59,505 nt of DNA, from assembly GCF_000422485.1 (NCBI RefSeq), contig NZ_KE383847.1, forward strand, positions 379,084-438,588, in the 5' to 3' direction. The notes beneath the pieces are model-generated. The model was not told where the DNA came from and searched no databases. It was given only the letters and a program-made list of their open reading frames with translations. Made by a program: the position numbers and the translations under genes. Numbering within the stretch: the stretch's first letter is position 1; every line of letters begins with the position of its first letter. Below are positions 42,084-51,400 of the stretch, one piece after another. The stretch comes from Paenibacillus pasadenensis DSM 19293 (GTDB lineage Bacteria; Bacillota; Bacilli; Paenibacillales; Paenibacillaceae).

Positions 42084-42651
42084 GCTTGCCCTCCTCTCCT
42101 TTCCGCAGCTGTCCGCGCATCTGGCCGAGCGCCTTGTGCAGCCACGTCTTTACCGTGCCCGGCGGCTTCTCCAGCGCGCGGGCGATCTCGGTCAGCGTCA
42201 TGTCCCGGTGGTACTTCATGCGTACGACATCCCGATACGGCGGCTCCAGCGAATCGACCACCGCCGCCAGATCGAGCCGCAGGTCGGCTTCTCCTGCTTC
42301 ATCGGCGAGGGGGTCAGCCTCCCGGCCTCGCCGTTCCAGCAGCTCCGCCGCCTCCGCGCTGGGCGGCTGCCTGCGGCTGCGCTTCAGCTCGTCGGCGCAG
42401 ACGCGCAGCAGGATGCGCACGAGCCAGGTGCCCATATAGTCCGGCTGGCGCAGCTCGCGGCGCTTGAGCCAGGCCCGGCATGCCGTTTCCTGCACGGCCT
42501 CGAGCACGTCGTGCTCGCCGGACAGGCAGGCCGAGGCGATGCGCCGCAGCCGATGCCGCTCGGCATCCATCAGCTCGAGGAACGCTTCCTCGTCGCCGGC
42601 GGCCGCCCGTCTCGCCAGCATCCTCTTCGGTTCAGGCTCTAGTGGAATCAT
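42073..42651 (-). CDS. ECF-type RNA polymerase sigma factor
   Basis: The 192-residue sigma factor has region 2 (LMDAERHRLRRIASACL, DVLEAVQETACRAWLKR, MGTWLVRILLRVCADEL), a linker and region 4 with YRDVVRMKYHRDMTLTEIARAL and GTVKTWLHKALGQMR. It resembles Bacillus SigV/SigX-type envelope-stress factors, released when the coupled anti-sigma protein senses a signal. Start behind AAGGAGC. A 5'-leader hairpin precedes it. Confidence 0.92.
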   Translation of the reverse strand: MIPLEPEPKRMLARRAAAGDEEAFLELMDAERHRLRRIASACLSGEHDVLEAVQETACRAWLKRRELRQPDYMGTWLVRILLRVCADELKRSRRQPPSAEAAELLERRGREADPLADEAGEADLRLDLAAVVDSLEPPYRDVVRMKYHRDMTLTEIARALEKPPGTVKTWLHKALGQMRGQLRKGEEGKHGG

Positions 42652-42680
42652 AAGCGCTCCTTATCCGGGCTTCCCCGTTC

Positions 42681-42747
42681 GACGGCCCCTTGGCCGTCTG
42701 GCCGGGGCTCCTGATCATTAGACCTGCGAGAGGGGCGAACGGTTTTC
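42681..42747 (-). promoter_or_regulatory. Leader hairpin and possible autoregulated ECF promoter
   Basis: The dyad GACGGCC/GGCCGTC with a 4-nt loop (42681-42698) sits in the leader of the sigma operon. Upstream on the minus strand, AAAAC and GGTC are spaced about 16 bp, loosely resembling ECF promoters. The promoter reading is weak. Confidence 0.3.
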
Positions 42748-42911
42748 CTCCCCGCGCATTTCGATGAGAGTTTATTCATGGAACGCCCTTTCGGCTGGCT
42801 CTAGCAAGTCCGCCTTTGTTATACTATCATCGAATCTAGCAAATACTAGTAGAGTGAAAGCCGGGCAAACGGGAAGCAAGTCCCCGCGCGGTAAGGAAGG
42901 AGCACGGGAGC

Positions 42912-43226
42912 ATGAAGCTGGTCGTAGAGCCGGAAGCGGCTCGCTGGTATAAGCGGGAGCTGGGCCTGGAGGATGGAGAGCAGCTGCGCGTCTTCGTGCG
43001 GCTCGGAGGCTGCGGCAGCGTGCAGCCGGGACTGTCGCTCGGCATCATGAAGGACGAGTCGCGATCCCCGGGCTTGCGGGAGGAGCAGGAAGGACTGGTC
43101 TTTTTCATGGAGGAGGACCAGCTGTGGTATCTCGACGCCAAGGAGCTTCATCTCGTCTACGACGAGGCGGAGCGGGAAGCGGTCATCGAGGTGCGGGACG
43201 GTCCGTTGAAAGGGGGAGCCGAATGA
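42912..43226 (+). CDS. HesB/YadR/YfhF-family protein
   Basis: The 104-residue protein has the HesB-like fold pattern of Firmicutes YneR-type proteins (EPEAARWYKRELGL, LRVFVRLGGCGSVQPGLSLGI). It lacks the C-terminal Cys pair that binds iron-sulfur clusters in IscA, keeping just C34, so canonical cluster carrier function is doubtful. It overlaps the amidase gene by ATGA. A TATACT element lies at 42820-42825, flanked by two TCTAGCAA repeats. Confidence 0.82.
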   Translation: MKLVVEPEAARWYKRELGLEDGEQLRVFVRLGGCGSVQPGLSLGIMKDESRSPGLREEQEGLVFFMEEDQLWYLDAKELHLVYDEAEREAVIEVRDGPLKGGAE

Positions 43227-44347
43227 TTCGCAGGCTGACGATGCTGCTGATCGCGCTTCTGCTGGCGCTTCCGGCCTGGACGGCCGGCGAGGCGACGGCG
43301 GCGGGCGCGAGCTACAAGGTCGGCACCAAGTCGCTCGCCGTGCGCGAGGACGCCGACAGCGGCTCCGCCGTGAAGGGATACTTGAAGCAGGGCACGGTCG
43401 TACAAGTGACCGAGGAGAAATACGGCTGGGCGAAGCTGAGCGGCGGCGGGCTGAAGGGCTGGGCGGCCGCGCACTTCCTGGTGGCGTCGTCCGGCCCCGC
43501 CAGCGCTTCCGGCTCCGGCTCGTCTGTGACGACGGCTTCCGCCGCCAAGGACAGCGGCTGGAAGTCCGTCGCCGGCAGCGGCGTGCGGCTGCGCAGCGGA
43601 CCGGGAACCGGCTACGATGTAGTCGGCAGCGTGACGACCGGCGACCGCGTCAAGATTGTCAAGCAAGAAGGCAGCTGGAGCCGCATCACGACCGAGAGCG
43701 GCCAGACGGCATGGATGAGCAGCCAGTACATCGGGGGGAGCGTGGCCGTCAGCTCCGGCGGCGGGCTCGGTCCGGCGACGGGCTCTTCCCGCGGCAGCCT
43801 GCAGGGCAAGCTGATCGCCGTCGATCCGGGCCACGGAGGCAACGACCCCGGCATGATCGGCACGACCCATGGCACCGAGGAGAAGGATCTGACGCTGAGC
43901 ACGTCCAAGCTGCTGGCGGAGGAGCTGCGCTCGCTCGGCGCGCGCGTCGTCATGACGCGCACCAAGGACGGCGAGAAGCCGGCGCTGCCGGAACGGGTGA
44001 AGACCGCCGCCGACGCGGAGGCGGACGCATTCGTGAGCGTGCACTACAATTCCGCCAAAAACCAGGCGTCGGGAACGCTGGTCTTCTATTATTCCAAAAG
44101 CAAGGACGCCCCGCTCGCGCATGCGGTGGAGGGGCGGCTGCAAGGACTGAGCCTGCGCAGCAACGGCATCGCCTTCGGCGACTACCATGTGCTGCGGGAG
44201 AACCGGCTGCCGTCCGTCCTCGTCGAGCTCGGCTTCCTCAGCAACGCCAAGGATGAGAAGGAAGCCCGCACGGCGTCTTATCAAAAAGCCGCGGCCAAGG
44301 CGATCGCCGAGGGGCTTCAGGATTATTTCGCCCGCAAGTCCAGCTGA
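43223..44347 (+). CDS. N-acetylmuramoyl-L-alanine amidase with two SH3b domains
   Basis: The 374-residue secreted enzyme cleaves the bond between MurNAc and the stem peptide. It has a signal peptide (cleavage near ATAAG), two bacterial SH3 domains (about 33-90 and 115-170) and an Amidase_3 domain (200-370) with DPGHGG, the zinc Glu in EEKDLTL and HYN, and the C-terminal ELGFLSN. Start overlaps the HesB-like stop behind AGGGGGAG. It probably acts in vegetative wall turnover or spore-wall remodelling. Confidence 0.93.
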   Translation: MIRRLTMLLIALLLALPAWTAGEATAAGASYKVGTKSLAVREDADSGSAVKGYLKQGTVVQVTEEKYGWAKLSGGGLKGWAAAHFLVASSGPASASGSGSSVTTASAAKDSGWKSVAGSGVRLRSGPGTGYDVVGSVTTGDRVKIVKQEGSWSRITTESGQTAWMSSQYIGGSVAVSSGGGLGPATGSSRGSLQGKLIAVDPGHGGNDPGMIGTTHGTEEKDLTLSTSKLLAEELRSLGARVVMTRTKDGEKPALPERVKTAADAEADAFVSVHYNSAKNQASGTLVFYYSKSKDAPLAHAVEGRLQGLSLRSNGIAFGDYHVLRENRLPSVLVELGFLSNAKDEKEARTASYQKAAAKAIAEGLQDYFARKSS

Positions 44348-44389
44348 GCGCCTTCCGGCGCGGCTGACAAAAGAAGGTAGGTCGGACCG

Positions 44390-45718
44390 ATGGATACGAA
44401 TACGTTCCTCATCATGGGGCTGCAGCTGCTCGTGCTGGCCGGCGTCGGCTTGCTGCTGCTCCGGCGTCCCGGCAGCGGCAGGGGCGGACAGGATGCCCTG
44501 ATCCGCGAGCTGCGCGCGGAGCTGGAGCGGCTGCGGGCGGATCTGCGCCGGGAGAGCTCGGAGCAGGCCGCGCAGGCGCGCCAGGAGGCTTCCGCCTCGG
44601 CGCGGCAGAGCCGAGAGGAGCTGGCGGCGGCGCTGAACGCGACGAACCGCATGCTCATGGCCAACATGAACGACATGGCCCAGCAGCAGAAGCATTTGCT
44701 GGATCATTTTTCCGAGCGGCTCTCGGAGCTGACCCGGGTGAGCGAGACCAAGCTGGAGCTTGTGCGCGGCACGGTGGAGGAGAAGCTGCGCCTGCTGCAG
44801 GAGGACAACGGACGCAGGCTCGAGCAGATGCGCGCGACCGTGGACGAGAAGCTGCATGCGACGCTGGAGCAGCGGCTCGGCGAGTCGTTCAAGCTCGTCA
44901 GCGACCGGCTGGAGCTCGTGCATCAGGGGCTCGGCGAGATGAAGAATCTGGCGAGCGGCGTCGGCGACCTGCGCAAGGTGCTGACGAACGTCAAGACGCG
45001 CGGCACGCTCGGCGAGATCCAGCTTGGCAACCTGCTGGAGCAGACGCTGACCGTCGAGCAGTACGAGCGCAACGCCGCCACGCGGCGCGGCAGCAGCGAG
45101 CGCGTCGAATTCGCGGTGCGCATCCCGGACAAGCACAACCCCAAGCAGTGGCTGTACTTGCCGATCGACTCCAAGTTCCCGATCGAGGACTATCAGCGGC
45201 TGCTCGACGCGCTTGACGCCGACGACCATGCGGCCGCGGCCGAGTGCTCGAGGCTGCTGGACGCCCGCATCAAGGCCGAAGCCAAGAGCATCCAGGCCAA
45301 GTACCTCGATCCGCCGAATACGACCGACTTCGGCATCATGTTCCTGCCGGTGGAGGGCTTGTTCGCGGAGGTGCTGCGGCGGCCGGGCTTGTGGGAATAC
45401 GTGCAGCGGGAGCACCGGGTCGTCATCGCCGGTCCGACGACGCTCACGGCGCTGCTCAACAGCCTGCAGATGGGCTTCCAGACGCTGGCGATCCAGCAGC
45501 GCTCGAGCGAGGTATGGCAGGTGCTCGGCGCGGTGAAGACGGAGTTCGGCAAGTTCGGCGATCTGCTCGACAAGACGCAGAAGAAGCTGCAGGAGGCGAG
45601 CAACTCGATCGACGCCGCCTCGGTGCGCTCGCGCGCGATCGAGCGCAAGCTGCGCAAGGTGCAGGAGCTGCCGGCCGGCGAGACGCCGGATCTGCTGCTC
45701 GAGGCCGCCGGCGATTAG
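44390..45718 (+). CDS. rmuC: DNA recombination protein RmuC
   Basis: The 442-residue protein has an N-terminal membrane helix (5-24), a long coiled coil (about 40-175) and the RmuC nuclease-like domain (RGTLGEIQLGNLLEQTL, YLPIDSKFPIEDYQRL, DFGIMFLPVEGLFAEV, PTTLTALLNSLQMGFQTLAI). RmuC limits inversions at short inverted repeats in E. coli, which is notable in a region so rich in inverted repeats. AAGAAGG site upstream. Confidence 0.94.
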   Translation: MDTNTFLIMGLQLLVLAGVGLLLLRRPGSGRGGQDALIRELRAELERLRADLRRESSEQAAQARQEASASARQSREELAAALNATNRMLMANMNDMAQQQKHLLDHFSERLSELTRVSETKLELVRGTVEEKLRLLQEDNGRRLEQMRATVDEKLHATLEQRLGESFKLVSDRLELVHQGLGEMKNLASGVGDLRKVLTNVKTRGTLGEIQLGNLLEQTLTVEQYERNAATRRGSSERVEFAVRIPDKHNPKQWLYLPIDSKFPIEDYQRLLDALDADDHAAAAECSRLLDARIKAEAKSIQAKYLDPPNTTDFGIMFLPVEGLFAEVLRRPGLWEYVQREHRVVIAGPTTLTALLNSLQMGFQTLAIQQRSSEVWQVLGAVKTEFGKFGDLLDKTQKKLQEASNSIDAASVRSRAIERKLRKVQELPAGETPDLLLEAAGD

Positions 45719-45756
45719 CCGCTGCAGGGCTTGGAGGCGGACTTCGGTCCGCCGAG

Positions 45757-45843
45757 GATCAGCAGGCGGCAAGAAATCAATTGAAGGCCCGGGCAGGCAG
45801 GCGATCAGCAGGCGGCAGGCAATCCATGAAGGCCCGGGCAGGC
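45757..45843 (+). repeat. Two direct copies of about 42 bp ahead of the YpsA-like gene
   Basis: GATCAGCAGGCGGCA...GGCCCGGGCAGGC occurs at 45757-45798 and 45803-45843 with a few differences. Confidence 0.75.
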
Positions 45844-45865
45844 CGGGATGAAGGAGGCGCTGCGC

Positions 45866-46435
45866 ATGGGCGGCATCGTGAATCTGCTCGCGACCGGGTA
45901 CCGGGCGCATGAGCTGAATATTTTCAACCAGAAGCATGAGGCGATTCCGTACATCAAGGCGGCGGCGACGAGCCGGCTCGTGCCGCTGCTGGAGGACGGC
46001 CTGGAGTGGCTGCTGTCCCCGGGCGGCTACGGCTTCGACCTGTGGGCGGTGGAGGCGGCGCTGGAGCTGAAGCGGGACTATCCGCAGCTCAAGGTGTCGA
46101 TCCTGACCGCGTACGCGAACGTCGACGAGAAGTGGAAGGACGACCGCAAGCTGTACTACGAGGAGCTGCTGCGCCAGGTGGACCATCATGCCAGCGTCAG
46201 CAAGCAGCCGTACGAAGGCGTCTGGCAGCTGACCGCCCGTGACAGCTTGCTCGTGCGCAAGAGCGACGCCATGCTGCTCTTTTACGACGAGGAGATGGGC
46301 GAGGGCAGCCCGCGCTACTTCAAGGAGCGCGCGCTGAAGCGTCAGGAGACGGGCGACGATTACCCGCTGCTCACGATTTCGGCGGAGACGGTGCAAAGCA
46401 TCGCCGACGACGCTCGGAGCGCGGCGTTCGAGTAG
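45866..46435 (+). CDS. DUF1273 / SLOG-family protein, YpsA-like
   Basis: The 189-residue protein belongs to the SLOG Rossmann-like DUF1273 family of B. subtilis YpsA, reported to affect cell division and sugar metabolism. It shows LATGYRAHELNIF, the nucleotide-binding SPGGYGFDLWAVEAALELK and KSDAMLLFYDEE. The ATG at 45848 contains the ribosome site; the ATG at 45866 is 8 nt after AAGGAGG and is used. It follows rmuC. Confidence 0.88.
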   Translation: MGGIVNLLATGYRAHELNIFNQKHEAIPYIKAAATSRLVPLLEDGLEWLLSPGGYGFDLWAVEAALELKRDYPQLKVSILTAYANVDEKWKDDRKLYYEELLRQVDHHASVSKQPYEGVWQLTARDSLLVRKSDAMLLFYDEEMGEGSPRYFKERALKRQETGDDYPLLTISAETVQSIADDARSAAFE

Positions 46436-46452
46436 AGGTCGCGCTGACTCTA

Positions 46453-47000
46453 TGATTCCAAGGCAGATTTGTGCCTTGGATGTTTGATTTCGGGCCGAAT
46501 CTGGTGGATCCAAGGCAAATTTGTGCCTTGGATGTTGAATTTCGGGCCGAATCTGGTGGATCCAAGGCAGAATTGTGCCTTGGATGTTTGATTTCGGGCT
46601 GAATCTATGAATCCAAGGCAGTTTTGTGCCTTGGATGTTTGAATTTCGGGCCGAATCTACGGATCCAAGGCAGTTTTGTGCCTTGGATGTTTAATTTCGG
46701 GCCGAATCTATGAATCCAAGGCAGTTTTGTGCCTTGGATTATGAATTTCGGGCCGAATCTATGGATCCAAGGCAGATTTGTGCCTTGGATGTTTGGTTTC
46801 GGGCCGAATCTATGGATCCAAGGCAGATTTGTGCCTTGGATGTTTGGTTTCGGGCCGAATTTATGGATCCAAGGCAGATTTGTGCCTTGGATGTTTGATT
46901 TCGGGCCGAATCTACGAATCCAAGGCAGAATTGTGCCTTGGATGTTTGATTTCGGGCCGAATCTGGTGGATCCAAGGCAGATTTGTGCCTTGGAATGTTT
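46453..47000. repeat. 51/52-bp tandem hairpin array, 11 copies
   Basis: CCAAGGCA recurs at 46458, 46510, 46562, 46613, 46665, 46716, 46767, 46818, 46869, 46920 and 46972. Each unit holds a 10-bp hairpin ATCCAAGGCA/TGCCTTGGAT with a 6-nt loop and a second dyad TTCGG-G-CCGAA. Loop bases vary (gatttg, aatttg, gaattg, gttttg) while the arms are conserved, so the stem appears to be what is maintained. Short open frames across it (for example 46710-46898) are repeat artefacts. The rest of 47000-47111 holds nothing recognisable. Confidence 0.95.
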
Positions 47001-47111
47001 GCGTCCCCAAAACGTCTCGCGAGGCGCAGCGCTCGTCGTCCTTCACCTTGCCCAAGCCGATCGGCATAAAGTAGGGCAGAATCCACTTCAACCGGGGCAG
47101 GTGGGAGAGGC

Positions 47112-48236
47112 GTGCAGAGCGACATCGAAACGGACGGACAGCCGGCGGACGGCTGGCATCATTCCACGAGCATGGAGCGTTCGCTATTAGGCCGTCTCGT
47201 GAACCGCAGGAACAAGGTCAAGGCCGAAAAGCCGCCCAAATACATTCCCAAGCAGCTGGTCGGCGCCGAGGCGCTCAGCCCGGTGTCGCTGCAGCTCAGC
47301 TTCAGCAAGCCGCTCGCGCCGGAGGAGCTGGAGGCAGCTCCGGCTTACCTCAAGCTCAGCGGCGGCTTGCAGGTGACGGGATGCCCGCGCCTGAAAAACG
47401 GCTCCCGCGCTTCCTACATCGTGCCGACGAGCCTTCAGCAGCCGGGCAAGCGCTACGCCTGCGCGTTCCGGGGCGGCGACAAGCTCGGCTTCCGCGCCGG
47501 CGTCGACCGGATCTTTTTCCGCCGCGCCGTGGCCTGCGCCTACGATACGGTCGAGCTCGCGGCATCGCTCGGCGATGCGGTGGTAGACGTGGGCAGGGTG
47601 ACGGAGGCGGTACGGCCGGAGTTTGCCGGGAGCGGCTTCGAGCTCAGCGCCGACAATGTGTTCGAAGGCCGATACTATCAAATCGTGCCGCCGCTCGACG
47701 GGCTGACCGTGCAGATCTCGCCCGAGCGCGGCCAGACGCTCGAAGCGACGTATATCCCGGGCACGCAGCTCGCGTCCGCCCGCCAAGCGCCGCGCTTCCG
47801 GCTGCCTGCCGGCTTCGCGTTCACCTCTGGCCAGCGGTATGCAGTCAGCGCGGAGTGGGCGCGGATCGGCCAGGACGAATTTACCGCCCCGGCCTATCGG
47901 CTGCCCGCGCCGCCGCACTCCGCGTCGCCGCACTCCGCGCCGCCGCACTCCGCGTCGCCGCACTCCGCGTCGCCGCACTCCGCGTCGCCGCACTCCGCGT
48001 CGCCGCACTCCGCGCCACCGCACTCCGCGCCGCCGCACTCCGCGTCGCCGCACTCCGCGTCGCCGCACTCCGCGTCGCCGCACTCCGCGTCGCCGCACTC
48101 CGCGTCGCCGCACTCCGCGCCGCCACATTCCGCGCCCATGCTGCCATCGCCAAAACTTCCTGCGCCTGCGCCGGAGCGGCTGCGGCCGCTGGCCGCGCTG
48201 CCGGCTCCCTCGCCAGCCAGGCGGAGCTCGAATTAG
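47112..48236 (+). CDS. Unknown protein with C-terminal PHSA pentapeptide repeats
   Basis: This 374-residue protein has no signal peptide or recognised family. Residues about 45-115 resemble a bacterial Ig-like strand pattern (LSPVSLQLSFSKPLAPEEL), then a second beta-rich region to about 260. The C-terminus carries 15 tandem PHSA(S/P) pentapeptides and a Pro/Ala-rich tail. The start GTG lies close behind GGTGGGAGAGG; an ATG at 47172 is the alternative. Possibly a surface or spore-coat structural protein; it precedes the giant glycosidase. Confidence 0.65.
   Translation: MQSDIETDGQPADGWHHSTSMERSLLGRLVNRRNKVKAEKPPKYIPKQLVGAEALSPVSLQLSFSKPLAPEELEAAPAYLKLSGGLQVTGCPRLKNGSRASYIVPTSLQQPGKRYACAFRGGDKLGFRAGVDRIFFRRAVACAYDTVELAASLGDAVVDVGRVTEAVRPEFAGSGFELSADNVFEGRYYQIVPPLDGLTVQISPERGQTLEATYIPGTQLASARQAPRFRLPAGFAFTSGQRYAVSAEWARIGQDEFTAPAYRLPAPPHSASPHSAPPHSASPHSASPHSASPHSASPHSAPPHSAPPHSASPHSASPHSASPHSASPHSASPHSAPPHSAPMLPSPKLPAPAPERLRPLAALPAPSPARRSSN
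47913..48137 (+). repeat. 15-bp coding minisatellite, 15 copies
   Basis: Fifteen copies of CCGCACTCCGCG plus TCG or CCG encode PHSAS/PHSAP within the preceding gene. Copies are almost identical at DNA level, so the length probably varies between strains. Confidence 0.95.
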
Positions 48237-48407
48237 TCCGCTTCGACGGCAGCGACCGGGTATTACTTCAGGTTTGACGTTTGTTTTTTCAAGGATGTGC
48301 CGGAGGGGCATTCCCCTTCGGCTGTTCCTTGTCCTATACTGGGCTTGCGATCGCTGGCATGGGAGCGGCATCACGGCGCAGGCAGCACGACTCTCGACCT
48401 GCGTTTC

Positions 48408-48421
48408 TGTAAACGATTACA
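48408..48421 (+). promoter_or_regulatory. CcpA (cre) site upstream of the giant glycosidase
   Basis: TGTAAACGATTACA is a perfect palindromic cre match, 79 bp before the start codon. A TATACT element lies at 48335-48340 but without a good -35. A partly related inverted sequence (ATTACATTTACA) lies at 48457-48467. It predicts glucose repression. Confidence 0.75.
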
Positions 48422-48486
48422 GGAACGCGCCTCCGCATGCTCGGTCTTGGTATCGATTACATTTACAGAGGAGGCTTCATGCAGTG

Positions 48487-51400
48487 ATGAAACCGAGTAT
48501 CCCTTCTGCGCAGCAGCGCGGATCCGGAGGCGGCCGCGCCAGACCGCCGGAAGCGAGAAAAGGCAAGGCGAAGCGCTGGCTGTCCGCGCTGACGGCCGCG
48601 GCGCTGGCCGCAGGCATGCTGCCGGCAGCGACGTCGGCGGCGCCCGAAGCCGGAACGCTGCCCGCTTATTACAACCCGGCGCTGACGCCGGAGAAACGGA
48701 CCGAGGATCTGCTCGCCCGCATGACGGTCGAGGAAAAGGTCGGCCAGATGGTGCAAGCGGAGCGCGCCTCGGTGACGCCGGAGGACGTGCGGACCTATCA
48801 TCTCGGCTCCGTGCTGAGCGGCGGCGGCTCGTTCCCGAACGGCAAGCAGGCCGACAGCACGCTGGAGAACTGGACGGAGCTGTACGAGAGCTACCAGAAC
48901 GGCGCTCTGTCGACGCGTCTGGGCATCCCGCTGCTCTATGGCGTCGATGCGGTGCACGGCCACAACAACGTGAAGGGAGCGACGCTGTTCCCGCATAACA
49001 TCGGGCTGGCGGCAGCGGGCAGCGAGGAGCTGGCCGAGCGGGTCGGCGAAGCGGCCGCGGCCGAGATCCGCGCCACGGGCATCAACTGGACGTTCGCGCC
49101 GGCGCTCGCCGTCGTGCAGGATATCCGCTGGGGCCGCACCTACGAAGGCTTCGGGGACAGTCCGGAGCTGGCGGCCAAGCTCGGCGCGGCGTACATCAGG
49201 GGGCTGCAGGGCGAGAAGCCGGAGCAGCTCGCCGACCGCGAGCATGTCGTCGCTACGGCCAAGCATTTCGTGGGAGAGGGCTATACGGCAGGCGGCGTCA
49301 ACCAGGGCAACGTCACTGCTTACAGCGAGGAAGACATCTGGAAGCTGGAAAAGCCGGTCTACGAAGCGGCCGTCAAGGCCGGCGTCGGCACGGTCATGGC
49401 TTCCTACCACAGCATCCAGGGGCTCAAGATGCACGCCAACGAGCGGCTGCTGCAGGACAAGCTCAAGGGCGAGCTCGGCTTCAAGGGCTTCGTCATCTCC
49501 GACTACAACGCCATCGATCAGATCACGCGGGACTCGGCCGGCAACGCGGTCAGCGGGCTGAAGGCCCAGGTGCGCACGGCGGTCAACGCCGGCGTCGACA
49601 TGATCATGGAGCCGGATAAATGGAAGCAGGTCTACGCCGATCTGAAAGCGCTTGCCGAAGAAGGCGCCGTGCCGATGTCCCGCATCGACGACGCCGTCAC
49701 GCGCATCCTGACGGTGAAATTCCGCTCCGGCGTGTTCGAGCAGCCTTACGGCGACCGCGACATGCAGCAGGCGTTCGGCTCGCAGGCGAGCCGCGCCGTG
49801 GCGCGCGAGGCCGTATCCCGCTCGCTCGTGCTGCTCAAGAACGATCCCGTGCGCGGGGCGGACGGCGTCGAGGCGCCGATCCTGTCGCTGCTGCCGACGA
49901 TGAAAAATCTGCTCGTCGCCGGCAAGAACGCCAACGACATCGGCCGCCAGTCGGGCGGCTGGTCGATCACCTGGCAGGGCTCGGCCGGCGCGATCACGCC
50001 CGGCACGACGATCCTCGAGGGGCTGCAGGCGGCCGCCAAGGCAGCCGGCGCGACGGTGACGTTCAACGAGCACGGCCGCGGCGCGGCCGGCAAGGACGCC
50101 GCGATCGTCGTGCTCGGCGAGAAGCCGTACGCGGAAGGCAGCGGCGACGCCTCGAGCCTCGATCTGGACACGGAAGACCAGGCGACGCTGGACAACATCC
50201 GCGCGGCGAATCCGGATCTTCCGGTCGTGCTCGTGCTCGTCAGCGGGCGTCCGATGACGGTCGCGAAGCAGCTGGACCAGGTGCAGGGCCTCGTCGCGGC
50301 CTGGCTGCCCGGCACGGAAGGCGCGGGCGTAGCCGACGTGCTGCTCGGAGAGCGCGAGTTCGAGGGCAAGCTGCCGATCCGCTGGCCGTTCGAGCTGAGC
50401 GCTTACGCCAAGCCGGATCCGGGAGCGGAGGAATTCCTTTTCCAGACCGGCTATGGTCTTCAAAAGAACCAGGCGACTCCGCCGCTGCCGGAAGCTCCGC
50501 AGCCGGAGACGCCGGAAAATCCGGGCTATGTGCAGATCGAGGCGGAATCGTTCGTCGCCCAGTCCGGCATCCAGACGGAAAAGACGCAGGATGCGGGCGG
50601 CGGCGACAACATCGGCTACATCGACGATGGCGACTGGACCGAGCACGAGGTCGAGCTCGAAGGCGGCCTGTATGACGTCGAGGTCCGCTACGCCAGCTGG
50701 GGAGACAGCTCCGGCCTCCGGATCGTCGACGGCAACAAGCAGGCGAGCGCGACGATTCCGCTGCCGCGCATCGCCAGCTACCAGGACTGGGGCTCGGCCA
50801 AGGCCAAGGATATCGAGCTTCCGGGCGGACCTTGCAAGCAGAAGCTGCGCCTCTCGTTCCTCGGCGGCAGCTTCAACCTCAACTGGGTGAAGCTGACCCG
50901 CACGGGCGACGCGCCGTCGCCGACGACGGTGGTTTGCACGGAGGAGCCGGGCGGCCCGGGCACGCCGATCGAGCCGGAGATCGTGCAGGAGGACGCGGTG
51001 CAGAGCTGGATCAGCCGCGAGCGCGATCCGGGCGACATCCGCTGGTACTACGCCCCGCGCTGGCAGGAAGGCGACAGCAAGCTGGCCCCGCAAGCCCCGC
51101 TTGACGTCGTGAAGCCGAACGAGGCGGCAGGCGAGGTCATCGAGCTCGATGCGGACACCGCCTATCAGTCCATTTTCGGCATCGGCTCCTCCATGGAGGA
51201 ATCGACCGTCGGCAATCTGATGAAGATGTCCCCGGAAAAGCGGCATGAGCTGCTCGTCCAGCTGTTCGACAAGGAGAAGGGAGCCGGCATGAGCCTCGTG
51301 CGCGTCACGATCGGCACGGCGGACTTCACGGGACAGCCGTTCTATTCCTACAACGACCTGCCGCCGGGCGAGACCGACCCCGAGCTCAAGAAGTTCTCGA

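Noticed and set aside
43157-46513. A 1118-codon minus-strand ORF
   Set aside because: It is a GC-rich antisense shadow of the HesB-like, amidase, rmuC and YpsA-like genes; composition is Arg/Leu/Gln/His-rich without domain motifs.
46710-47190. Short ORFs within the second hairpin array (MDPRQICALDV repeats)
   Set aside because: Open only because of the 51-bp units; no ribosome sites and frame is lost at 52-bp units.
47839-48486. Upstream 216-residue extension of the giant glycosidase (Arg/Thr/Pro repeats)
   Set aside because: It is a second-frame reading of the PHSA minisatellite gene; signal peptide and ribosome site place the start near 48487.
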